Source: a virus
DNA length: 35,344 nucleotides
Reading direction: 5' to 3' (one strand)
Virus record (IMG/VR): IMGVR_UViG_3300031823_000019
Coordinates: 1 to 35,344 of that record
Below the pieces are notes generated by a model, which was not told the origin of the DNA, made no database searches, and worked only from the letters and a program-made list of their open reading frames with translations. The translations under genes were made by a program, and so were the position numbers. Every line of letters starts with the position of its first letter. Position 1 is the first letter of the stretch. Below, piece by piece: positions 1 through 7,085 of this stretch.

Positions 1-119
1 AGGCCGTACTTGGAACATCTGTTCGTTCCCAAAGAGGCGCGAATGCGCCAGGAAGTGAGAGCCAGATGCCGCAAGAAAAACAAACACCGTTTGAAATCGT
101 AAAACAGTATTTCGTTGAT
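1..119. repeat. Left copy of the 119-bp terminal direct repeat (circle junction)
   Basis: Bases 1-119 are identical to 35226-35344. No inverted repeats or other end signature accompany the match. Coding frames run through it, so it is best read as the overlap of a circular assembly rather than a biological long terminal repeat. The non-redundant length would be 35,225 bp. Confidence 0.93.
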
Positions 120-758
120 TTTCCATCGCCGTCCGAAAATCCGCACGGCTTAGGATCAACGATATTTCTGATCGCGCTGCGTGATCTTTTGAAAGATCAC
201 GCAGCCCTGATCGAAGCCCACGACGCGCTCGCCGCCCGCGTGCAGAACTTGGAAGGGCAACTTGTCTCCGACGAGCAATTCGAGGATCGGCTGCGGCATC
301 CCGTGCCCGATTTCACCCCGCCTAGATATACGGGCGTTGACTATCCGCATCCTGACGATCCGCCGACAAACGGCCACGGACTCCGCTTCACCGTGCCCGA
401 CCTCGACTACATCTACGGCTACGTGAAATCCCGCGCCGCGGTGGACCCCGGCATACTGGAAATCCTGACGCACCGCCCGGAGATTCGCGTAAAGGTGGAG
501 CGCCAGGTGATCCGCGCGAACGGCAACACGCTGGACGGCCGCGTGGCCCTGCTCGTCCACGAAGGATTCTTCGACAAACCGAAAACCCGCGTCGACGTCG
601 GCAACGAGCTGCGCCGCCGCGGCGTGATCGAAAAGAACGCCAACCTAAAAGTGCTCTCCCCGCGCCTATCGAGCCTAGCGGAAAAAGGTTTTCTGACGAT
701 CGAAGGCGACGCGTACAAGTCGGTCCAGGAAATGAAAGCGCAGATTGCGAAAGCCTAA
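1..758 (+). CDS. C-terminal part of the HerA-like ATPase frame; possible separate 230-aa winged-helix protein from 66
   Basis: This frame is the direct continuation of the ATPase frame that starts at 33383, so the whole reading frame is 866 codons. An internal ATG at 66 has an AGGAAG ribosome site about 11 bases upstream and would give a separate 230-residue protein. From that ATG, residues 1-20 are helical, about 30-75 look like a coiled coil, 90-110 are Pro-rich, and 135-225 look like a winged-helix domain (helix-turn-helix around residues 175-190, then a K-G-F-L-T wing). The domain could bind DNA and guide the ATPase, either covalently or as an internal-start product. No specific family was recognised. 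It ends three bases before a hairpin element. Confidence 0.8.
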   Translation, partial: AVLGTSVRSQRGANAPGSESQMPQEKQTPFEIVKQYFVDFPSPSENPHGLGSTIFLIALRDLLKDHAALIEAHDALAARVQNLEGQLVSDEQFEDRLRHPVPDFTPPRYTGVDYPHPDDPPTNGHGLRFTVPDLDYIYGYVKSRAAVDPGILEILTHRPEIRVKVERQVIRANGNTLDGRVALLVHEGFFDKPKTRVDVGNELRRRGVIEKNANLKVLSPRLSSLAEKGFLTIEGDAYKSVQEMKAQIAKA

Positions 759-760
759 GA

Positions 761-817
761 GCAAAAGGCCCCGGTAAGCCTTCGGCAAGAAGGCTCAGGC
801 TAAAGGGGCGCTTTTGC
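761..817 (+). promoter_or_regulatory. Intergenic stop-hairpin-RBS element with nested inner hairpin
   Basis: The outer stem pairs GCAAAAGGCCCC with GGGGCGCTTTTGC. The loop is enlarged by an inner hairpin (AGCCTTC/GAAGGCT). The element begins two bases after the TAA at 758 and is followed by an AAGAGG ribosome site for the 832 ORF. It has no U-tract, so it is not a typical intrinsic terminator. It belongs to the same family as the elements at 8868, 12734, 13943, 18474, 29344 and 33324. Confidence 0.75.
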
Positions 818-831
818 GGAAAAGAGGACGT

Positions 832-918
832 ATGGACTCACGACGTGGATTCGTTGGCAAGTTGGTGGCAGCCAGACTGCCAGCCCGCGCGGAGCAAAGG
901 GACTTGTTCAACAAATGA
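832..918 (+). CDS. 28-aa leader-type peptide, translationally coupled to the next gene
   Basis: A short ORF starts at ATG 832, seven bases after AAGAGG and directly downstream of the hairpin. The peptide is basic (Arg/Ala rich, no membrane segment). Its TGA overlaps the ATG of the 915 gene (ATGA), the coupling used throughout this genome. That placement is the main support; the sequence itself matches nothing I know. It may be a coupling leader rather than a functional protein. Confidence 0.5.
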   Translation: MDSRRGFVGKLVAARLPARAEQRDLFNK

Positions 919-1121
919 AAATTTCCTCCATGACGAAACGACTTGACGAAATCATGCCGGATTACGAGGGCGTCTGCCCCTGCGGGCGCAAATTCTACAT
1001 AGACTCGGCCCATTACGCCGTGATCCATGAGATGCCAACCTGCCAGGAATTCGACAAACGAGAACCGGACGAGTATCTGCGCTACGTCCGTCAGACGCTC
1101 ACCGGGATTGTGGATAACTGA
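915..1121 (+). CDS. Small hypothetical phage protein with a CxC Cys pair, 68 aa
   Basis: The start at 915 overlaps the stop of the 28-aa ORF, and AAAGGGA lies about 12 bases upstream. A C-P-C-G pair at residues 21-24 and a His/Cys pair further on (H-E-M-P-T-C) suggest a small metal-binding fold. Similar short Cys-containing proteins recur in phage early regions, but I cannot name this one. The TGA overlaps the next ATG (TGATG), so it sits in a tightly coupled operon leading to the methyltransferase. Confidence 0.75.
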   Translation: MKISSMTKRLDEIMPDYEGVCPCGRKFYIDSAHYAVIHEMPTCQEFDKREPDEYLRYVRQTLTGIVDN

Positions 1122-1261
1122 TGACCAGACACCCCATTCCCGTTTACCCTGACGAAGGAAGGGCGATTCCCGCCAATACCAGCCCCGCAGGCGCACAAAC
1201 CCGCCCGCCCCGCTATGCGAAGTCCAACCCAACCCCCAAAACGCCCCTTGCGGCGTCCTAG
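1121..1261 (+). CDS. Pro-rich 46-aa hypothetical peptide
   Basis: The ATG at 1121 overlaps the preceding TGA, and the TAG ends four bases before the probable methyltransferase start at 1266. The peptide is rich in Pro, Thr, Ala and Arg, with no hydrophobic core, so it is probably disordered. Support is positional: it fills the gap between two coupled genes exactly. It could instead be a non-functional translational bridge, or untranslated sequence if the methyltransferase starts at 1215. Confidence 0.45.
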   Translation: MTRHPIPVYPDEGRAIPANTSPAGAQTRPPRYAKSNPTPKTPLAAS

Positions 1262-1265
1262 GGCC

Positions 1266-2759
1266 ATGATTTTCGATCCCACGAAGGGCGATATGCAGTT
1301 GATCCAGGCCGACGCCCGGCACCTGCCCATCGAGGACGAATCCGTCCAGTGCATCGTCACATCGCCGCCATATTGGGGCTTGCGCAAGTACGCCGGCGAG
1401 CAGGAATCCATCTGGGGCACTCCGCATCCCGATAGACCAAACCATCCGGACGATTGCAGCGTATTCTCGGGCAAATTGATCAACAGCCCGATCGATGGAT
1501 GGCATCACGTATGGGGCGAATCGATTTCCGTCAACGCCACAAACCACACTGATACCGCCCGATGGAACCACACGCGCAACGGACGCGACGAACTGCAGCC
1601 ACCAGAAAAGCGCGTGGCGTGGCGACGCACGGAAGTGATCCAAGGGAAATTCTGCCAGAAGTGCGGAGCATGGCGCGGGGCGTACGGACTCGAGCCCACG
1701 ATCGAGCTGTACATCTCTCACACGGTGGAAATTCTACGGGAGATGCGCCGCGTCCTGCGCGCCGATGGCGTCCTGTTCTGGAATATCGGGGACAGTTACA
1801 ACTCGAGTCCAAATCAGCGCAAGTCTGGCGATGGCGATTGTCTCGGATATAAGCAGGCGACCAATATAGGCAGCCGCACAGTTGGAAGTCGCAGCGCGCC
1901 AAATCTAAAACCGAAAGATTTGTGTCTGATTCCTGCGCGCGTGGCCATCGCCGCGCAGCAAGATGGATGGTGGATCCGATCGCTGATTATCTGGGCCAAA
2001 CCGAATCCCATGCCCGAATCCTGCACCGATCGCCCCACGGATGCCTACGAGCACATCCTGATGCTCACCAAATCGGAGCGATATTTCTGGGATGCCTACG
2101 CCGTGCGCGAGCCTGCGGCAACTGGCTGGAATGGTTCGCCGAAAGGCACGCATTCGCGCGGCAGGGGTGATGGTGGTCCGAAAGCACGGGCCCGGGCAGA
2201 CGAAGGCGTGCACAAAGATTGGGCGGAGTCGACTCGCGACGTGCTCGGTTACCGCAATATCCGCAACGTCTGGATGTTTCCCACGCAGCCGTTTTCCGGC
2301 GCGCACTTCGCCACATTCCCCGAAGAGATTCCCCACCAGTGCATCCTGGCCGCCACGTCTGTGCGCGGCGCCTGCACGCAGTGCGGCGCCCCATGGGAGC
2401 GCGTGACGAGAGATCCCGCGACCAGTGGAAAAAGCTGGAATGATAATGCGCTGAAATCTCAGGGTATAAACCGGAATCAAAACAGCGATTTCGGCGGCAC
2501 AAACTTCTACGAGAACTACCAACCCGGCGACACAATCGGCTGGCGTCCCACCTGCGAATGCCGCGGACAGCACGGCAAGACGCGCCCGTGCCTCGTACTC
2601 GATCCCTTTGCCGGCAGCGGCACCACGGGACGCGTAGCGCGCGCCCTGCGCCGCCACGCCGTGCTCGCCGATGTCGCCTACGGCGAAAAGGACGAATATC
2701 GCAAACTGGCCCTCGCCCGCCTTCGCAACGTCGACGTAGAACTCCCGTTTCTTGACTAA
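1266..2759 (+). CDS. DNA methyltransferase, N4-cytosine/N6-adenine class, beta-type motif order
   Basis: This transfers a methyl group from S-adenosylmethionine to an exocyclic amino group in DNA. The catalytic motif SPPYW lies at residues 33-37 and the AdoMet-binding motif LDPFAGSGTT at about 445-454, so the order is IV then I (beta class, Pfam DNA methylase N4/N6 type). Two Cys clusters in the central region (FCQKCG and CTQCGAPW with a later CECRG) look like zinc knuckles. The ATG at 1266 is preferred because it couples to the ORF ending at 1261 and begins the conserved domain; an upstream ATG at 1215 would add 17 basic residues. No restriction endonuclease is adjacent, so it is probably an orphan enzyme that protects the phage genome. 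The target sequence cannot be read from the gene. Confidence 0.93.
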   Translation: MIFDPTKGDMQLIQADARHLPIEDESVQCIVTSPPYWGLRKYAGEQESIWGTPHPDRPNHPDDCSVFSGKLINSPIDGWHHVWGESISVNATNHTDTARWNHTRNGRDELQPPEKRVAWRRTEVIQGKFCQKCGAWRGAYGLEPTIELYISHTVEILREMRRVLRADGVLFWNIGDSYNSSPNQRKSGDGDCLGYKQATNIGSRTVGSRSAPNLKPKDLCLIPARVAIAAQQDGWWIRSLIIWAKPNPMPESCTDRPTDAYEHILMLTKSERYFWDAYAVREPAATGWNGSPKGTHSRGRGDGGPKARARADEGVHKDWAESTRDVLGYRNIRNVWMFPTQPFSGAHFATFPEEIPHQCILAATSVRGACTQCGAPWERVTRDPATSGKSWNDNALKSQGINRNQNSDFGGTNFYENYQPGDTIGWRPTCECRGQHGKTRPCLVLDPFAGSGTTGRVARALRRHAVLADVAYGEKDEYRKLALARLRNVDVELPFLD

Positions 2760-2829
2760 ACTTTAGTACCAGACGAACGGTACCCCGGGACTATTACGCC
2801 CAGCCCGCTCCGCGCGCGATTCTCTATGC

Positions 2830-3021
2830 ATGGACCCTTCACAGAAACAGTTCAGGGCAAGCACCGCGGAGAACTCTCCCTTACTGGCGCCGGAAGAGCA
2901 TGCCTGGATCGAACAATTGACCGGGAAAACCCTTACCAATGAGGAAGCGCAGACCCTCTTGCGGGCGGCCAAGCTCACCGCTTCGTGGGAAGATATTTAT
3001 GGGAAAAAGGGGCGGCCATGA
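2830..3021 (+). CDS. Hypothetical 63-aa acidic protein
   Basis: This is a small soluble protein with a helical second half. There is no good Shine-Dalgarno before ATG 2830, which weakens the start. Its TGA overlaps the ATG of the next gene (ATGA at 3018), and it contains one of five exact copies of the 11-mer TCAGGGCAAGC. No family was recognised. It is one of the last genes of the rightward unit. Confidence 0.6.
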   Translation: MDPSQKQFRASTAENSPLLAPEEHAWIEQLTGKTLTNEEAQTLLRAAKLTASWEDIYGKKGRP

Positions 3022-3521
3022 ACATCAATCGTATTCGCCTTGCCATTCAACTAGGTTGGTTTCTCGCGCTCTTTTTCGGTGTGCCGTGCTTCGCGGCGCC
3101 GGCGCCGAAAGACATTCTGCCGGACAAGCCGGAACCTCAAGCCCAAATGGTGGGCGACAAGGATTTCTGGATCGGAGTGGGAGCGGTCGGCGCCGCCTGG
3201 ACGGTGGACGCCGTTTCGACGCACGAACTCTTTGCCGCGCATGCGAACGCCTACGAGGGCGGGGGACTGCTCAACGGTTCGCGGTCCACGGCCAAAGTGA
3301 TGGCGGCGTGGGCGGGCGTTGACGCGGGCATGGGCTTCGCGGCCTACGAGTGGAAAAACCACGTACACAATCGCTATTTACATCCGTTGTGGCGGGCGTT
3401 CTTCGTCGCCCCGATCGTGTGGCACATTCAGGCCGCGCAACACAATTTCACGGTGAAACCGCCATCAACTTCGGGAGGAAATCCATGGCAAGCGCGGCGC
3501 TCACGTGGCTCGTTAACTTGA
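3018..3521 (+). CDS. Exported or membrane-associated hypothetical protein with signal peptide, 167 aa
   Basis: The start at 3018 has AAAGGGG nine bases upstream and overlaps the previous stop. Residues 1-25 form a signal peptide or N-terminal anchor (hydrophobic core, then CFAAPAP). The remainder has amphipathic or membrane-like helices with conserved-looking polar residues (WTVDAVSTHEL, AYEWKNHVHNRY, HPLWRAFF). This resembles small polytopic proteins of unknown function I recall from Acidobacteriota. It would act in or across the cytoplasmic membrane. The final 30 residues overlap the start of the 3485 ORF. Confidence 0.75.
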   Translation: MNINRIRLAIQLGWFLALFFGVPCFAAPAPKDILPDKPEPQAQMVGDKDFWIGVGAVGAAWTVDAVSTHELFAAHANAYEGGGLLNGSRSTAKVMAAWAGVDAGMGFAAYEWKNHVHNRYLHPLWRAFFVAPIVWHIQAAQHNFTVKPPSTSGGNPWQARRSRGSLT

Positions 3522-3745
3522 TTTGTGCGCCGGTGGAAACGCGGACCGGGGAGATGTCGCGCAGATTGAGGGCGATTCGTTTACGTCACGCTGAAATAGT
3601 CAGGCGGAGCGAAAAGATCGCCAATCAACACGGCGAGAAATTCAGTGGGAATGTCGGGTTTACGTTCCAATTCCAAGATGCAAGTAAAGTACTCCATCGT
3701 TCGCAGCTTCGTCAGGATCGGCGTCTCTGTGTCCGCAAGTTCTAG
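3485..3745 (+). CDS. Hypothetical basic protein overlapping the convergent gene, 86 aa
   Basis: The ATG at 3485 has a strong GGAGGA ribosome site with six-base spacing, inside the end of the previous gene. The N-terminal half (hydrophobic start, then Arg-rich helix to about residue 50) looks protein-like. The last 55 codons lie antisense to the end of the leftward gene at 3581-4141. It is the last gene of the rightward unit. The strong RBS argues that it is translated. The C-terminal half may simply reflect antisense overlap. Confidence 0.5.
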   Translation: MASAALTWLVNLICAPVETRTGEMSRRLRAIRLRHAEIVRRSEKIANQHGEKFSGNVGFTFQFQDASKVLHRSQLRQDRRLCVRKF

Positions 3746-4141
3746 AAAGCCCTTCGCATATGGATGCCGTGCTACGTGCGTGAGGGATCGCAAATGCGGG
3801 TTCTGAATATTCCGCGTCGGCAAATTTAGAACCACGTCGAGCCTTTGTTGCAGCTTTAGACTGCCGGGAAACGCATCGATGAATTCACCGCCCTGATAAA
3901 AGGCGCACTGAATTTCCCGCACGCCGAATTCTTCGGGAGCCGGTAAACAACCGCACATCTGCATGTTGGTGTGTTCCAACTCTTTGATCTTGCGTCCGGC
4001 GTAGCATCCCATCGGGATTGTGAACAGATGGGCTTTGTCGCCGGGCATGTTTTCGGGGAGGAAAAGCGTGTCGTACAGGTTATATTTCAGTCGAATGAGG
4101 GGCCATTGCGCATGTCCCTCCGATTTGAGGACTTCTGTCAA
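3581..4141 (-). CDS. Hypothetical beta-rich protein, 186 aa, TTG start
   Basis: The best start is TTG at 4141, with GGAGAG eight bases upstream, five bases after the stop of the preceding gene. A longer frame from an upstream ATG would overlap that gene entirely. The protein is soluble, with alternating hydrophobic strands and several Cys (QMCGC). The C-terminal pattern of strands ending in a L-x-G-x-L-F-A-P segment resembles the last strands of jelly-roll virion proteins, but this is only a pattern. It is the final gene of the leftward unit and overlaps the convergent 3485 ORF by 165 bp. Confidence 0.68.
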   Translation of the reverse strand: MTEVLKSEGHAQWPLIRLKYNLYDTLFLPENMPGDKAHLFTIPMGCYAGRKIKELEHTNMQMCGCLPAPEEFGVREIQCAFYQGGEFIDAFPGSLKLQQRLDVVLNLPTRNIQNPHLRSLTHVARHPYAKGFLELADTETPILTKLRTMEYFTCILELERKPDIPTEFLAVLIGDLFAPPDYFSVT

Positions 4142-4146
4142 AGCGC

Positions 4147-4533
4147 TTACTCTCCAAAATCGTTCAGGATATCCGCAAAGGCGCTGGTGAAATTCTGGCA
4201 GTGCTGCGCGAAAAGCTCCGGGCTGGTGATGATCTTGTTGTGCCCGGGCAGGTTCGATTCCGCCCATAGCAGAATGGACTTCTGCACGAGGGGCGCGGCG
4301 GCCGTCAGTTTGGCCGAACCGGTCTTGGCCCCCGCGATCGAGGGATACATCGCCTCGGCGGCGGAGACGATTCCCGCGAAGGTATTCAGGTCGCCCGCCA
4401 CGGTGGTCACCGTCTGCCCCAGCTTTCCGGGGATCAATCCGAGCAACTGGCTGATGAACGGAAACCCCATAATCTTCGTGATGTCCGAAGCCGCCCCCGC
4501 CAGAAAGATGCCGATCTTTTTCAGTACGCTCAT
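4147..4533 (-). CDS. Small alpha-helical phage protein near lysis genes, 128 aa
   Basis: A GAGGGAA site precedes the ATG at 4533. Residues 5-35 contain amphipathic or weakly hydrophobic segments (IGIFLAGAAS, FISQLLGLIPG), followed by helices rich in Ala. A D-x-x-x-x-A-G-I-V-S-x-A-E-A-M-Y pattern resembles short helical proteins that commonly sit beside holin and endolysin genes in phages. The function is unknown; it could be a lysis accessory or a minor virion protein. It is preceded by a terminator-like hairpin, so it may be transcribed separately or at a reduced level. Confidence 0.78.
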   Translation of the reverse strand: MSVLKKIGIFLAGAASDITKIMGFPFISQLLGLIPGKLGQTVTTVAGDLNTFAGIVSAAEAMYPSIAGAKTGSAKLTAAAPLVQKSILLWAESNLPGHNKIITSPELFAQHCQNFTSAFADILNDFGE

Positions 4534-4598
4534 CGTTCCCTCACGCGCATTCCATATGCGCTTAGCTGCTTGCCCTGAGACGTTTTCATCGAAGGGTC

Positions 4599-4640
4599 AA
4601 AAGGCTGCCGCGCTAGCCGGAATGTTAGCGCAGCAGCCTA
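4599..4640 (-). terminator. Rho-independent terminator-like hairpin (leftward)
   Basis: On the minus strand the stem AGGCTGCTGCGCTA pairs with TAGCGCGGCAGCCT across a 10-base loop and is followed by TTTT. It lies after the tiny membrane ORFs (ending 4702) and 66 bases before the 4533 start codon, so it would attenuate rather than fully end the late transcript. The 60 bases between 4641 and 4701 hold only a degenerate half of the hairpin element family (GCGAAAG). Confidence 0.7.
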
Positions 4641-4701
4641 GTTCTCCCCTCGTCAGTGGCACGATGCTACCACAGTTTTACCGCGAAAGTGCCCGACTGA
4701 T

Positions 4702-4779
4702 TCATCCAAGGATTTGCATCGTGAGCCATTCGAGCGTGCCGAGGATCGTTACCGCCAGGAGCGCGCCCGCCGCCGCCAT
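4702..4779 (-). CDS. Possible 25-aa single-pass membrane peptide overlapping the holin-like gene
   Basis: The ATG at 4779 opens a 25-codon ORF that is almost wholly hydrophobic (AAAGALLAVTILGTLEWL). It overlaps the end of the 56-aa holin-like gene in another frame. Nested short membrane ORFs are common in phage lysis cassettes (holin/antiholin, or inner/outer spanin pairs), but no ribosome site is evident. It may be a by-product of GC-rich sequence. Confidence 0.3.
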   Translation of the reverse strand: MAAAGALLAVTILGTLEWLTMQILG

Positions 4780-4919
4780 GGCCAACCCAAAAACCGCGCC
4801 AGCAAGCAAAACAGCGGCACCGCGTAAAGAAGCGCGGCGAAAAACAGAACGAGCGCGGCGAGGGCGTAAACGGACGGATCGTGCAGTACGTAGCGCGCGA
4901 ATTGTCCGAGCGCGTGCAC
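4749..4919 (-). CDS. Holin-like small membrane protein, 56 aa, GTG start
   Basis: GTG at 4919 follows GGGAAG by about 7 bases and starts right after the endolysin stop at 4923. The protein has a short N-terminal helix, one long hydrophobic stretch (residues 18-44, SVYALAALVLFFAALLYAV onward) and a strongly basic C-terminus (WRRRARSWR). Small size, one or two membrane spans, a charged tail and position directly after the endolysin fit a holin. Holins share little sequence, so this rests on context. The frame avoids the Arg-rich shadows around it, which supports it. Confidence 0.68.
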   Translation of the reverse strand: MHALGQFARYVLHDPSVYALAALVLFFAALLYAVPLFCLLARFLGWPWRRRARSWR

Positions 4920-4922
4920 GGT

Positions 4923-5444
4923 TCAGCTTCCCAATGTGGGGATTCGCAGAAAATCCCATACGGCCGCAACTCCCTGTACTTTGCAAATCGTCTGTACTTC
5001 GCCGGGCGGCTCCGTGGGAATTTCCTGCAGCTCGAGGTGCGGCAGGTCGTGCCAGGATTTGCCGTCGCGCAGTCCGTACTGCGGCGCGAGGGCCACGATG
5101 CGCTGCCAGGCCGGGTGCGTGGCGTTCCAGTCCGGTTCCCGCGTGTCCACGTTCTCCACGAATACGTCCACGGCGCAGCCGATCACGTGATTCGATTGGT
5201 ATAGATCGGCGTGCGTCACGATCGGGCCGGGCAGTTCTCGCCCTTTTACCCAGATGGCGTGCTGTTGCTCCGCGGTGCGGATCCCCGCGTCCACCTGGAT
5301 CAAGATCAAGTCCGTGGCCAGCGCCTCGGCCAAGTTCTCCACGCGCCGCGCGAGCTCCGGATGCACCTTGGCCAGATACTCCCGCGAAGCCTGCGACAAA
5401 ACCATTCCGGTGTCATCGGACATTTTATCCACCGCGCACTCCAT
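4923..5444 (-). CDS. Endolysin: M15/LAS-family peptidoglycan endopeptidase or carboxypeptidase
   Basis: This is a zinc peptidase that cuts peptide cross-links or stems of peptidoglycan to release progeny. The LAS signature is intact: SNHVIGCAVDVFV at residues 84-96 gives Zn ligands H86 and D93, and WHDLPH at 131-136 supplies the third ligand H136 and probable catalytic D133. The length of 173 aa fits a single catalytic domain without a cell-wall-binding module or signal peptide, so holin-dependent release is expected. A possible second start is the ATG at 5423 (seven residues in), which has GGTGGA upstream. The gene is followed four bases later by the holin-like gene. Confidence 0.93.
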   Translation of the reverse strand: MECAVDKMSDDTGMVLSQASREYLAKVHPELARRVENLAEALATDLILIQVDAGIRTAEQQHAIWVKGRELPGPIVTHADLYQSNHVIGCAVDVFVENVDTREPDWNATHPAWQRIVALAPQYGLRDGKSWHDLPHLELQEIPTEPPGEVQTICKVQGVAAVWDFLRIPTLGS

Positions 5445-5529
5445 GTGCGCTGCTACTCCGGGGAAGGGCAGCTCTAGAAGCTGAACGCCCCTTCCCCGTT
5501 TCGCTCTCGTCAGTTAAAAGAAACGAATC

Positions 5530-6066
5530 TCAAAGCGGATCGTCGCCTTCATCATCATCCGAACCCGAACCGAAACTGCAACCGATATCGTGATCTTCCT
5601 CCGGAGTTGCGCCACACTCCGAGCAGCACCGCTCACTTTCGTCACGTTGCGCGGATTCACCGGGCAACGTTTCTGTCAGCATCGGCGCTGCGGCCAGTTC
5701 CAAAAGAATTAGCGGCGGTTCGATGGATCGCTCGATCGCCATCATCGCCGTAGCTTCAGTGCACGGCGTCATCGCGTAGATGGCCGATGGCCCGACAAGT
5801 TTCGTACGCGCGGGAACCGCTTGCCGTTTTACTTTCGATCCCGCCGGGCACCATTTCGTCGTGCTGGCATTCTCCGTGGGCGGATGAAGATTCGCGTGGG
5901 CGGGGCGTTGGAGTGTGTATTCGCGTTCCGGCAGTTCGGGAGTATCAATCCTGAACAGAACCGCCGAACCAAAAATCTGCGTGGTGACAAATCCCACTTC
6001 GCGCTGATGGCCAAACAGTTCCACTACGGCCCATCCTTCAAAGTTGTTTGATTGTTGAGTTTCCAT
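5530..6066 (-). CDS. Hypothetical protein of a recurrent phage family (small beta-barrel-like N-terminus), 178 aa
   Basis: The ATG at 6066 has GGAGTG six bases upstream, immediately after the transglycosylase stop. Residues 8-40 (GWAVVELFGHQREVGFVTTQ then FGSAVLFRIDTPE) and a later GPSAIYAMTPCTE segment match a family I recall in many phages and plasmids: 'W-x-V-V-E-L-x-G-H' followed by 'R-x-D-x-P' and 'S-x-Y-x-x-T-P'. Its function is unknown. A Cys-rich, acidic C-terminus (CCSECG, then an Asp run) is unusual and may bind metal. Confidence 0.82.
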   Translation of the reverse strand: METQQSNNFEGWAVVELFGHQREVGFVTTQIFGSAVLFRIDTPELPEREYTLQRPAHANLHPPTENASTTKWCPAGSKVKRQAVPARTKLVGPSAIYAMTPCTEATAMMAIERSIEPPLILLELAAAPMLTETLPGESAQRDESERCCSECGATPEEDHDIGCSFGSGSDDDEGDDPL

Positions 6067-6068
6067 AC

Positions 6069-6635
6069 TCACTCCAAGAAGCTGAATAGCGCCCATCCTA
6101 CCAGAATCGCGCCGCCAATCCACAGGGCTGTGGATAAATTCCAGCCTTGCGGCAGCACACTCGCCTCGTCCACGGGCGTCCCGTCAGCGGCAGTCGCGCC
6201 CGGCAAGGGCGCGCTATTCAGAGCCACGCTGTACTGGCTCTGAATATTGGAAACGATCGTCTGCACGTAGTCCTGCGTTTCGAGCGGGGCGTAGTTCATC
6301 CAGCCGGCGCCATGCGCGGCGATGGCTTTGTCCATATTGCCCGGGCCCCAGTCGTACGCGCCCAGGGCTTCCGCCACGTTGTTCCCGTAGCGCGCCAGCA
6401 TTTCGGAGAGATATTTCACGCCGCCCTGAATGTTTGCCGTGGTATCGGTGGGATCGACGCCCATGTCCGCCGCCGTCGCCGGCATGAGCTGGAACACTCC
6501 GATCGCGCCGGCCGGACTCACGGCGGATTCGTTCAAGCCCGATTCCTGCACGGCCACTTCCAGCGCCAGCCGAGGATCCACGCCGTACGCCGCAGCCGTG
6601 GAAAGAATCAGCGCGGAAATGTCTTGAGATGTCAT
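6069..6635 (-). CDS. Lytic transglycosylase (SLT) with C-terminal membrane anchor
   Basis: This cleaves the MurNAc-GlcNAc bond of peptidoglycan. The SLT signature is complete: catalytic E31 in VQESG, AIGVFQLMPATA at 44-55, NIQGGVKYL at 69-76, and ALGAYDWGPGN at 90-100. A Thr/Pro-rich linker leads to a single C-terminal transmembrane helix (about 164-186, ALWIGGAILVGWALFSFLE). Tail anchoring is shared with the membrane proteins at 19-24 kb and suggests a virion-membrane enzyme that opens the wall at entry, alongside the soluble M15 lysin. The start overlaps the previous stop (ATGA). Confidence 0.93.
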   Translation of the reverse strand: MTSQDISALILSTAAAYGVDPRLALEVAVQESGLNESAVSPAGAIGVFQLMPATAADMGVDPTDTTANIQGGVKYLSEMLARYGNNVAEALGAYDWGPGNMDKAIAAHGAGWMNYAPLETQDYVQTIVSNIQSQYSVALNSAPLPGATAADGTPVDEASVLPQGWNLSTALWIGGAILVGWALFSFLE

Positions 6636-6874
6636 AACCTGCCCGGCGGGATCAATCCAAGCAACGGTGCGTTTTGTAGAATTTCAGTGAGCGAGTTGGA
6701 CGGTTTCCGAATCGCGTTTCGGCTCGTGATGGTTTGGAATCCATCCTCAAATTCTAAAAGGCAGGAATTCATTTTGCCGCGAACGAGCACCCGGCATCGC
6801 ATTCCCTTACGGTTTGTTGGACGCATGAACGAGGGACCCCATGCGTAGATGTAGGGAAAATCACTCTTCGTCAT
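6632..6874 (-). CDS. Hypothetical basic protein, 80 aa
   Basis: The ATG at 6874 lies inside the last codons of the preceding gene (14-base overlap), and its TGA overlaps the start of the transglycosylase. It is a small beta-rich soluble protein (CRVLVRGKMNSCLLEFEDGF) with an SH3- or Sm-like strand pattern around residues 27-50. No family was recognised. Position between coupled genes is the main evidence. Confidence 0.68.
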   Translation of the reverse strand: MTKSDFPYIYAWGPSFMRPTNRKGMRCRVLVRGKMNSCLLEFEDGFQTITSRNAIRKPSNSLTEILQNAPLLGLIPPGRL

Positions 6875-7085
6875 CGTCGGTCCATTCCGGAATTTCGTCC
6901 ACTTCCTCGGCCACTTCGATCACGCCTTTGTGGCCGCGTTTCAGGGCCGGGCCGAACGCCTGGCATCCCGCCCCGTGATCGTCGCGCAGCCGCTCGCATT
7001 CCTCTAGGGTATCCCCGAAAAAGACGTGCCGCACGCGGATGGTGCCGTCCGCTTCCAGCTTGTCAACAGTGAGACTAAAGGCCAT
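6861..7085 (-). CDS. Hypothetical acidic protein, 74 aa
   Basis: The ATG at 7085 is chosen because residues upstream of it in the longer frame only translate the heptamer repeat (TNHESPNH). The protein has strands then a helix (RHVFFGDTLEECERLRDDH) and an acidic C-terminus. H-x-F-F-G-x-T-x-x-E-C proteins of this size are familiar from phages, always of unknown function. The next gene starts within its end. Confidence 0.75.
   Translation of the reverse strand: MAFSLTVDKLEADGTIRVRHVFFGDTLEECERLRDDHGAGCQAFGPALKRGHKGVIEVAEEVDEIPEWTDDDEE

Noticed and set aside
795-1721. 308-codon leftward ORF over the methyltransferase start region
   Set aside because: Antisense to a gene with clear methyltransferase motifs; no RBS and no recognisable domain.
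3971-5593. 540-codon rightward ORF
   Set aside because: It runs antisense across the endolysin, holin-like and 128-aa genes, which have motifs and ribosome sites. Its own protein is Arg/Pro/Ala-rich without a fold pattern. Antisense shadow of GC-rich genes.
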